Below are positions 1 to 6,832 of a stretch of DNA of 8,279 nt, one piece after another. The position numbers and the translations under genes are program-made. Source of the stretch: Phycisphaerales bacterium UBA6054 (GTDB taxonomy: Bacteria; Planctomycetota; Phycisphaerae; Phycisphaerales; UBA1924); NCBI GenBank assembly GCA_002429045.1, contig DIYM01000113.1, positions 1 through 8,279 of the forward strand. The letters run 5' to 3'. The notes under the pieces were generated by a model. That model saw only the letters and a list, made by a program, of their open reading frames with translations, searched no databases and was not told where the DNA came from. The stretch's first letter is position 1. Each line of letters begins with the position of its first letter.

Positions 1-1
1 C

Positions 2-778
2 GCCGGACCCGCCACCTACTACCGCGTCGTCCTCGACGACCTCCCGCCGCCGGCCAGGGCCCTGTGGCTGACCGTGCGCGATCACGCCGGCGCCGACCAC
101 AAATGCCAGCAGGACGACGCCCGCCTCACCGCCGTGCTCTCCGAACGGATGGGAGATCCCAAGGGGTTCTTCGGGCGGCACGCCGGGCAGTGGGACGATC
201 TCCGCTCCGAACTCTTCGGGCGACGGTTCACGGACCAAGCCCTGCTCGGGCTCATCGACCCCTCCTGGACCGTCGCGGATCTGGGCTGCGGCACGGGGAA
301 CGCCGCCGAGTTGCTCGCCCCCTGGGTCGAACGGGTCGTCGCGGTCGACGAATCGCCCGAGATGATGGACGCCGCGGCCCAGCGCTTGGCCGATTACCGC
401 AACGTCGAGTTTGTCCAGGGCGATCTGACCAAGCCCAGCGTCCGTCCCGGCTCGGTCGACGCCGCGGTCTGCCTGCTCGTCCTGCACCACCTCGAAGCGC
501 CCGCCAAAGTCGTCGAACAGATGGGCAGGATGCTCCGCACCTCGAACCACGGCGGGATCGCCCTGGTCGTCGATATCACCCCCCACGAACGCGACGATTA
601 TCGACACGAGATGGGGCACAAGCACATGGGCTTCGCGCCCGAAGTCATCGAGACCATGTTCACCAACGCGGGATTCACCGGCGTGCGCGTCCGCACGCTC
701 CCCCCCGCCATCGACGCCTCCGGGCCCGCGCTCTTCGTCGCCACCGGACGCATCACCAACTCCGACCGACCCGATTGA
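2..778 (+). CDS. ArsR-type regulator fused to SAM-dependent methyltransferase (5' truncated by window edge)
   Basis: The frame is open from base 2 to the TGA at 776-778, giving 258 visible residues; the start lies outside the window. Visible residues 1-24 (YYRVVLDDLPPPARALW) resemble the end of an ArsR winged-helix domain and its linker, so I read this as the C-terminal part of an ArsR-methyltransferase fusion. A free-standing enzyme starting at GTG 74 or ATG 149 is less likely, as neither has a ribosome binding site. A class I methyltransferase domain follows: motif I VADLGCGTGN at about residues 91-100, the acidic residue that binds the SAM ribose in VAVDESPEMM (about 113-122), VEFVQGDL (about 135-142) and a UbiE-like DAAVCLLVLHHLE. 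The tail DDYRHEMGHKHMGFAPE is typical of these fusions. It ends 52 bases before ahcY, probably in one operon. SahR, an SAH-responsive ArsR-family regulator of SAM-cycle genes known in Proteobacteria, is a functional parallel. SAH or SAM sensing here is inference; true methyltransferase activity remains possible. Confidence 0.82.
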   Translation, partial: AGPATYYRVVLDDLPPPARALWLTVRDHAGADHKCQQDDARLTAVLSERMGDPKGFFGRHAGQWDDLRSELFGRRFTDQALLGLIDPSWTVADLGCGTGNAAELLAPWVERVVAVDESPEMMDAAAQRLADYRNVEFVQGDLTKPSVRPGSVDAAVCLLVLHHLEAPAKVVEQMGRMLRTSNHGGIALVVDITPHERDDYRHEMGHKHMGFAPEVIETMFTNAGFTGVRVRTLPPAIDASGPALFVATGRITNSDRPD

Positions 779-817
779 AACCGAAGGAACGAACCGCCGC
801 CCGAACCCGCGCGGCAC

Positions 818-825
818 GAAGGGAG
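818..825 (+). promoter_or_regulatory. Ribosome binding site of ahcY
   Basis: GAAGGGAG lies 5 bases before the ATG at 831. It is one of the few clear Shine-Dalgarno sequences in the window and supports ATG 831 over the in-frame ATG codons at 837 and 858. It implies strong initiation, as expected for an abundant enzyme. Confidence 0.75.
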
Positions 826-830
826 ACACC

Positions 831-2321
<1,491 letters not shown>

Positions 2322-2348
2322 TCGCCGCGATCGACATCCGTTTCTCGC

Positions 2349-2374
2349 CGGGGTGCGCCGAAAGGCGCACCCCG
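2349..2374 (+). terminator. GC-rich hairpin after ahcY, likely terminator or attenuator
   Basis: The sequence forms a perfect 11-bp stem (CGGGGTGCGCC paired with GGCGCACCCCG) closed by a GAAA tetraloop, starting 27 bases after the ahcY stop. The downstream bases (CGTCTTGTCC) are only moderately T-rich, so it is not a textbook intrinsic terminator. It lies before the ATG at 2406 of the next gene and could end most ahcY transcripts, reduce readthrough into the methyltransferase and metF genes, or protect the ahcY 3' end. There is no T-tract on the opposite strand, so + is the likely orientation. Confidence 0.6.
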
Positions 2375-2405
2375 CGTCTTGTCCAGCCCTCGGGAACGCA
2401 CGCCC

Positions 2406-3584
2406 ATGATCGGCTCGCTCCAAACCTGGCAATGGGCCTCGTCCGACGACGCACGCCCGCTCCACGACGCGGTCGCCGCCGCCTCGTCGATCCGCCGGCA
2501 AGCCAAACTCCGCGAGTCATGGTCGCCCGAACAGATCGGCGTTGTTTCCGAACTCCTCACCGCCCGCGCGAAAGCATCCCGCAAGTTCCCCGATCACGCC
2601 GCGACCCTCATCGCCGACCGCGAAGGCCTGGAGATGGCCAGTTCCGCCAGAGCCGCAACCCACAAAGCCGCACGATTCAAAGAACACCTCGGCGAAGACG
2701 CCCCGATGATCGATGCGTGCTGCGGCATCGGCGGCGACACCATGGCGTTCGCGAGCGATGGGCTCGACGTGACCGCGATCGATGTCGATGAACGCAGAGC
2801 ATGGATGGCCGGTTCCAATGCCCACTGCGATCACCGAACCGCGGACATCCGCTCGTTGCCCAAGACAAAGGCGGCGATCCACATCGACCCCGCACGCCGG
2901 TCAGGCAGCAATCGCACGCACGACGCAGACGCGTTCGAACCCCCGGTGGCAGACATCGCTGGTCTCATCCACGGCGCCCCGATCGCCGCGATCAAGCTCA
3001 ACCCCGGTGTCCAACCGGGCATTCTGCCGCCCGGGGAACTCGAGATCATCTCCGAGCGAGGAACGCTCACCCAGGCGATCCTCTGGGCCGGGCCCTTCGA
3101 ACCGGGGCGTCGCCGCGCGACGCTGCTCGCCGCCAACGGCTCCACCCACTCGCTGTCCGGATCGCCAGACCGAACCGCCGAATCGAACGATGCCGACGAG
3201 TTCATCCACACCACGGACCCGAGCCTCGAACGGGCCGACCTGGTGCCGGCACTCTTGGAAGCCCACCCGTTCCGACCGGTTCACCCCGGCACCGGCCTGT
3301 TGACCAGCGACACCCCGCTCACCACGCCCTGGACCACCGCATTCCGGGTCCATACCGAGTGCGCCTGGACATCGCGCAACGTCAAGCACGCTCTCCGCGA
3401 CATGAACGCCGGCATCGTGACCGTCAAGACCCGCGCGGGGGTCGTCGACCCGGACCGACTCAGCCGCCAACTCCGCGGCGACGGCGACACCGAGGCCGTG
3501 GTATTCATCCTCCCGTTCGGAGCACGCATCCGAGCGCTGGTCACCGAACGCATCCATCAAACACCGAACGCCCTTCCGCGATAG
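2406..3584 (+). CDS. Class I SAM-dependent methyltransferase with THUMP-like C-terminal domain
   Basis: This 392-residue protein matches the family, best known from Actinobacteria and related genomes, in which a Rossmann methyltransferase core is followed by a THUMP-like domain (PF18096 type). An N-terminal helical region leads into SRKFPDHAATLIADREGLEMA (about residues 58-78), a motif shared in the family. Motif I is IDACCGIGGD (102-111), followed by VTAIDVD (122-128), then DPARR (161-165) in the place of a catalytic motif IV, and AIKLNPG (195-201). The C-terminal part has LLTSDTPLTTPW (298-309), GIVTVKTR (336-343) and VDPDRLSRQL (347-356). THUMP domains bind RNA, so an RNA substrate is a reasonable inference, but the actual substrate is unknown. 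I chose ATG 2406; an earlier in-frame TTG at 2379 would begin only 4 bases after the hairpin. A weak GGGA at 2392-2395 lies 10 bases upstream of the ATG. The gene sits 13 bases before metF, probably co-transcribed. Confidence 0.85.
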   Translation: MIGSLQTWQWASSDDARPLHDAVAAASSIRRQAKLRESWSPEQIGVVSELLTARAKASRKFPDHAATLIADREGLEMASSARAATHKAARFKEHLGEDAPMIDACCGIGGDTMAFASDGLDVTAIDVDERRAWMAGSNAHCDHRTADIRSLPKTKAAIHIDPARRSGSNRTHDADAFEPPVADIAGLIHGAPIAAIKLNPGVQPGILPPGELEIISERGTLTQAILWAGPFEPGRRRATLLAANGSTHSLSGSPDRTAESNDADEFIHTTDPSLERADLVPALLEAHPFRPVHPGTGLLTSDTPLTTPWTTAFRVHTECAWTSRNVKHALRDMNAGIVTVKTRAGVVDPDRLSRQLRGDGDTEAVVFILPFGARIRALVTERIHQTPNALPR

Positions 3585-3597
3585 GCTCTGCCAGCCG

Positions 3598-4533
3598 ATG
3601 ACCCACGCCCAGGACCTCTTCAACCAGACGCCGACCTCGTTCTCATTCGAGTTCTTCCCGCCCCGCACCCAGCAGGCAGCGGAGTCGCTCTACGACAGCA
3701 TGGTCCGCCTCGAACAGCTCGGCCCGTCCTACGTGTCCGTCACCTACGGCGCCGGCGGCACGACCCGCGAACTCACCCGCGACCTCGTCCTCCGCGCCCA
3801 GAACCAGACCGGGCTGAACACCGTCCCGCACATGACCTGCGTCAAACAGACCGAGGGCGAACTCCGCGACCTGCTGGCCGCCTACGCGCAGGCCGGTGTC
3901 TCGAACATCCTCGCGCTCCGGGGCGACCCCCCGTCCGACGCCGAGCACGACTGGGGCACCGAGCGATTCCGCTACGCCGCTGAGCTGGTCTCGTTCATCA
4001 AGGACCAGGCCAAGCCGCTCGGGCACCCGGACCCCCGCGGCTTCGGCGTCGGGATCGCAGGCTTCCCCGAAGGGCACCCCGGCACCCCCAACCGCATGGC
4101 CGAGATGGACCACCTCAAAGCTAAGGTCGACGCCGGCGCCGACTTCATCATCACCCAGATGTTCTTCGACAACCGCGATTTCTACGACTTCCGCGACCGC
4201 TGCGAGCTGGCCGGCATCAGGGTCCCCATCATCGCCGGCATCATGCCCGTCCAGTCCGTGCCCGGCATGCGCCGCATGTCCGAGCTCGCCCTCGGCATGC
4301 GCTACCCCGCCCCGATGCTCCGCGCCCTCCGCCGCACGGACGGCTCGGACGAATCCGTCCGCCGCGTCGGTGTCCACTGGGCCACCGAGCAATGCCGCGA
4401 CCTGCTCGACCACGACGCCAAAGGCATCCACTTCTACACCCTCAACAAGTCCGGCGCGACCGTCGAGATCTACCGAACCCTCGGCGTGTCCAACTCGAAG
4501 CAGCTGCTGGAAGGCAACGATCTGGGGATCTAG
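3598..4533 (+). CDS. metF: 5,10-methylenetetrahydrofolate reductase
   Basis: This cytosolic FAD enzyme reduces 5,10-methylene-THF to 5-methyl-THF, the methyl donor for methionine synthase. The 311-residue length is typical of the bacterial catalytic-domain-only form. Signatures in order are FSFEFFPP (residues 15-22, with the catalytic glutamate equivalent E18), SVTYGAGG (47-54), LALRGDPP (105-112, with the flavin-tuning aspartate D110), GIAGFPEGHP (152-161), DFIITQMFFD (182-191, with substrate-binding Q187), IIAGIMPVQS (211-220) and the C-terminal KGIHFYTLNKS (275-285). All key residues are intact. It begins 13 bases after the preceding methyltransferase stop, with no recognisable Shine-Dalgarno sequence, so translation may be coupled or SD-independent. 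With ahcY upstream it supplies the remethylation half of the methyl cycle. No methionine synthase is seen in the window. Confidence 0.97.
   Translation: MTHAQDLFNQTPTSFSFEFFPPRTQQAAESLYDSMVRLEQLGPSYVSVTYGAGGTTRELTRDLVLRAQNQTGLNTVPHMTCVKQTEGELRDLLAAYAQAGVSNILALRGDPPSDAEHDWGTERFRYAAELVSFIKDQAKPLGHPDPRGFGVGIAGFPEGHPGTPNRMAEMDHLKAKVDAGADFIITQMFFDNRDFYDFRDRCELAGIRVPIIAGIMPVQSVPGMRRMSELALGMRYPAPMLRALRRTDGSDESVRRVGVHWATEQCRDLLDHDAKGIHFYTLNKSGATVEIYRTLGVSNSKQLLEGNDLGI
4524..4528 (+). promoter_or_regulatory. Ribosome binding site of the small membrane-peptide gene
   Basis: GGGGA lies within the last codons of metF, 7 bases before the GTG at 4536. Spacing and sequence are suitable for a Shine-Dalgarno site and are the main argument for translation of the short downstream frame, since metF and the DUF4340 gene in this window lack such a site. 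Confidence 0.45.
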
Positions 4534-4564
4534 TCGTGTTCAAGCCCAGGAAGAAAACACGACT
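4532..4564 (+). repeat. Perfect 9-bp inverted repeat spanning the metF stop and next start codon
   Basis: AGTCGTGTT at 4532-4540 and AACACGACT at 4556-4564 are exact inverted repeats separated by 15 bases. In RNA the stem would hold the last two bases of the metF stop codon and the whole GTG start of the small membrane-peptide gene. There is no T-tract after the second arm, so a terminator is unlikely; a role in coupling or masking the start is inference. Confidence 0.5.
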
Positions 4565-4643
4565 TCCCTACGAGATGGTCATCGCCATGTTTGTCATGGT
4601 GGCAGCGGTGCTATCGCTCTTAAGATTCACGGGACCCATTTGA
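4536..4643 (+). CDS. Small basic single-pass membrane peptide (35 residues), hypothetical
   Basis: A 35-codon frame starts with GTG two bases after the metF stop and ends at TGA 4641-4643. The N-terminus MFKPRKKTRLPYE carries six positive charges, followed by a hydrophobic stretch MVIAMFVMVAAVLSLL (residues 14-29) and a short tail RFTGPI. This is the layout of a small inner-membrane protein with its N-terminus in the cytoplasm. I do not recognise the family. Support comes from the Shine-Dalgarno-like GGGGA 7 bases upstream, the tight stop-to-start spacing that suggests translational coupling to metF, and the clean charge/hydrophobic division. Eleven of 35 codons end in A or T (AAA, ACA, CTT, TTT, TTA, AGA and others), unlike the strongly G/C-ending neighbours. 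The last 24 bases overlap the 3' end of the convergent hydrolase gene. The same frame is open further upstream within metF, but that part is arginine-rich shadow sequence. It could still be a chance frame. Confidence 0.55.
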   Translation: MFKPRKKTRLPYEMVIAMFVMVAAVLSLLRFTGPI

Positions 4644-5309
4644 TTTCGCCGCCTTCACCAGCCGCCTGAACAGCCCCTCGCCCAGCGCCTCGTCCGCCGT
4701 CCGCTCCGGGTGCCACTGCACGCCCACGCAGAACGGCAGTTCCGGGTGGTACACCGCCTCGATGGTCTGATCCTCCGCGTGCGCCAGCACCGCCAGGTCG
4801 CCCGTCCCCACCACCGCCTGCTTGTGCCGGCTGTGCACCACGCCCGACGCCAGCAGTTCCTCGTCGGCCGAGGTGATCGCGTGGTCCGCGTCCCAATGCC
4901 CGGCGTGCCCCTCGTGCGTGTCCGGCATGTACTGATTCAGCCCCCCGCCCCGAACCAACACCATCATCTGCATCCCAAGGCACACCCCCAGCACCGGCTT
5001 CTCGGCGTGCTTCTCGAACACCGCGTCCAGAAGCGCCGCCTCGAACGTCTGCCGCCGGTGGTTCACCGGCGTGACCCGCGAGTCGGTCTCCACGCCAAAC
5101 GGCTCCATCACCGGGTCGTCCCCGCCCGTGAGCACGAACCCGTCGAACCGCTTGGCGATGTCCCTGGGCTTGCCCGCACCCGGGACCAGCAGCACCGGCT
5201 GCCCGCCGCCCGCCCACACCGCGTCGGCGTACGCGGTCGTACAGATCGCGGTCTCCCGCCCGTTCCGGTCGATGAGGTCGGTCGTGATCGCGATCAGGGG
5301 AACAGGCAT
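4620..5309 (-). CDS. Class I glutamine-amidotransferase-like hydrolase, peptidase C26 / PuuD-type
   Basis: This family cleaves gamma-glutamyl bonds; the best-known member, PuuD, hydrolyses gamma-glutamyl-GABA in putrescine breakdown. The 229-residue protein opens with MPVPLIAITTD, a characteristic family start, followed by AYADAVWAGGGQPVLLVPG (about residues 27-45) and LTGGDD (60-65). The nucleophile elbow is GVCLGMQ (108-114) with Cys110, and QWHPE (198-202) supplies His200 and Glu202, so the Cys-His-Glu triad is complete. No synthetase or ammonia-acceptor domain is attached, which favours a free-standing hydrolase. I chose ATG at 5309-5307; an upstream extension to 5357 is low-complexity and unlikely. 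Only a GGGG run one base before the ATG resembles a ribosome site. Its neighbours give no putrescine pathway genes, so the substrate is unassigned. It is convergent with the metF group and divergent from the DUF4340 gene. Confidence 0.88.
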   Translation of the reverse strand: MPVPLIAITTDLIDRNGRETAICTTAYADAVWAGGGQPVLLVPGAGKPRDIAKRFDGFVLTGGDDPVMEPFGVETDSRVTPVNHRRQTFEAALLDAVFEKHAEKPVLGVCLGMQMMVLVRGGGLNQYMPDTHEGHAGHWDADHAITSADEELLASGVVHSRHKQAVVGTGDLAVLAHAEDQTIEAVYHPELPFCVGVQWHPERTADEALGEGLFRRLVKAAKSNGSRES

Positions 5310-5391
5310 GCCCCGATTGTCGCCCCCCGCCCCCCCGGTTGTCCACCCGCCCCTCACCGCGCGGGGCGCAATCCGCCGATACAGTCACCCG
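5310..5391. promoter_or_regulatory. Divergent intergenic region, C-rich, probably holding both promoters
   Basis: These 82 bases separate two divergent genes and must carry a promoter for each unless transcription enters from elsewhere. On the + strand, TACAGT at 5380-5385 could be a -10 element; a start about 7 bases on would fall at or next to ATG 5392, and no matching -35 box is visible. On the - strand the region has G runs of 7, 6 and 4 bases (5330-5336, 5323-5328, 5311-5314) just before the hydrolase start. No terminator or RNA gene is seen. Confidence 0.35.
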
Positions 5392-6777
5392 ATGCGCATC
5401 CGCACCGTCCTCATCTGGTTCGTCGTCGCCGGGCTCCTCGCCGCCGCCGTCGCGGCCTCCCGATCGGGCGGCCCCGGCGCCGCGAACCCGACCGAGCCCT
5501 CCGCCAGCGCCCCCTGGACGATCCCGCTCGATCCGGCACGCGTCGACCGGCTCAGCCTCGCGACGGACGGCGCCGAACGCTTCGCCGCCGAACGGCTCGC
5601 CACGGGCGTCGACCGGTGGAGCCTCGCCTGGAACACCGGCGCCGGCTCGTGGACCGCCGACCCCGAACGTGTCCGCGCCGCGATCCGCCTGCTCGCGTCC
5701 ACCCCCGTCACGCCATCGCCCGACGAAACCGAGACGCTCACACCGGTCGCGACCGTCACACTCAGAGACGCGGACGGGCGATCGATCGACATCGGGTTCT
5801 CCGACCGCGCCTCGGGCGGGCAGGTACCCGTCGTGGTCGACGTCCGCAACGAGCAGGACATCGCCGAACGGCGCGTCGTCGGGCGGCTGCCCGCCAGCAC
5901 GTTCGACGCCTTCGTCCGAACACCCTGGACCGCGTGGCGCAGCACCCCGCTCTTCGACGCCGTGACCGCGAACGCCAGATCCGTCGAGATCGTCGCGGGC
6001 CCCCACGCCGTCCGACTGCAACGCGGCGCCCGCGGGTGGGCGATCACCCGCCCCTACGCACTGGAAGCCGACGCCGAAGAGGTCGAGCGAACGCTGAACG
6101 CCATCGCGTCCCTCCAGGCCGCGCGGTTCGTGGACACCGCCCCGCCCGACAACGCGACGGGTCTCGACACGCCGATCGCATCGATCGGCGTCGAAACCGA
6201 CGCCGGCATCCGATCGCTCGACCTCGGCGCGGGCACGGACGGCCAAGGCAACACCATCTTCGCTCGGATCACGACGCCCACCGCCACGAGCATCGTCCAC
6301 ATCGACCGCGAATCGGTCGCCAAGCTCACCGCGGTTCCAGAGGCCTACGCCCGACGCACCCCGCTCGGGATCTCCGGCGCGGACATCGCCCGCGTGCGGT
6401 TCATGGCCACCACCGGGCGTGCCCGCTTCGAGGCCCGCCGCAACGCCGGCGATTGGGTCATCGACGGCATCCCCGCCACGCCCGACCAACGCGACGCGAT
6501 CAACCGGCTCGTGACCGTGCTGACCCTGGAACCCGCCGCCCGCGTCGCCGCGGTCGACAACTCCGACCAGACCAACACCCCGCTCGGCGAAGCCCGGCTG
6601 CTCACCGAGGAAGGGCTCCCGCTGGCCGCACTCACGCTCGCGATGGGCGACGAACTCCGCCTCGTACTATCGCGCCCGCTCGACGGCGAACGCTCGATCG
6701 AGTGGACCTGCGTCAGCGAGAACGCCAAGGGCGTCGCGCTCTGGGCCGGCGCCATCGCCAGCCAACTCAGCCCCTAG
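5392..6777 (+). CDS. DUF4340 domain-containing membrane-anchored protein
   Basis: The 461-residue protein begins MRIRTVLIWFVVAGLLAAAVAAS, a basic N-terminus and hydrophobic segment (about residues 5-23) that acts as a membrane anchor or signal peptide, followed by a Pro/Ala/Ser-rich linker to about residue 42. The rest should be outside the cytoplasmic membrane. Three similar segments start with tryptophan at about residues 76, 216 and 355: W-(S/A/V)-(L/I)..., then an (A/P)D..(V/I)...L..L helix, then A..V, as in WAITRPYALEADAEEVERTL and WVIDGIPATPDQRDAINRLV. GLDTPIASIGVETDAG (257-272) is characteristic of DUF4340. The function of DUF4340 is not established; in many genomes members lie beside ABC-transporter or gliding-type (GldG-like) genes, but none is seen here. 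I chose ATG 5392 because the membrane segment follows at once; the frame's extension to 5071 lies antisense to the hydrolase gene. No Shine-Dalgarno sequence precedes it. Confidence 0.78.
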   Translation: MRIRTVLIWFVVAGLLAAAVAASRSGGPGAANPTEPSASAPWTIPLDPARVDRLSLATDGAERFAAERLATGVDRWSLAWNTGAGSWTADPERVRAAIRLLASTPVTPSPDETETLTPVATVTLRDADGRSIDIGFSDRASGGQVPVVVDVRNEQDIAERRVVGRLPASTFDAFVRTPWTAWRSTPLFDAVTANARSVEIVAGPHAVRLQRGARGWAITRPYALEADAEEVERTLNAIASLQAARFVDTAPPDNATGLDTPIASIGVETDAGIRSLDLGAGTDGQGNTIFARITTPTATSIVHIDRESVAKLTAVPEAYARRTPLGISGADIARVRFMATTGRARFEARRNAGDWVIDGIPATPDQRDAINRLVTVLTLEPAARVAAVDNSDQTNTPLGEARLLTEEGLPLAALTLAMGDELRLVLSRPLDGERSIEWTCVSENAKGVALWAGAIASQLSP

Positions 6778-6803
6778 CCCCCATCAGCCCCCATCACCCC
6801 ATC
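6776..6803. repeat. Short tandem repeat of a 10-base unit between convergent genes
   Basis: AGCCCCCATC occurs twice in tandem (6776-6785, 6786-6795), followed by a partial copy ACCCCATC (6796-6803). It starts within the stop codon of the DUF4340 gene and fills half of the 55-base convergent gap. No convincing terminator hairpin is visible in this gap. Confidence 0.5.
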
Positions 6804-6832
6804 GCCACAAAGCCAGAAGAACCGGGCGCCCC

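Noticed and set aside
779..830. SAH or SAM riboswitch upstream of ahcY
   Set aside because: Only 52 bases are available and no pseudoknot or conserved stem arrangement is visible; one clear ribosome binding site explains the end of the gap.
4532..4564. Intrinsic terminator of metF
   Set aside because: The inverted repeat has a 15-base loop, an only moderately GC-rich stem and no T-tract after it, so a terminator call is not supported.
5071..5391. N-terminal extension of the DUF4340 frame
   Set aside because: It is antisense to the hydrolase gene, and the membrane anchor that should begin the protein follows ATG 5392.
4627..6489. Minus-strand open frame of 620 codons across the hydrolase and DUF4340 genes
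   Set aside because: It shifts frame relative to the real hydrolase and is Gly/Arg/Asp-rich without motifs; both genes beneath it are recognised in other frames.
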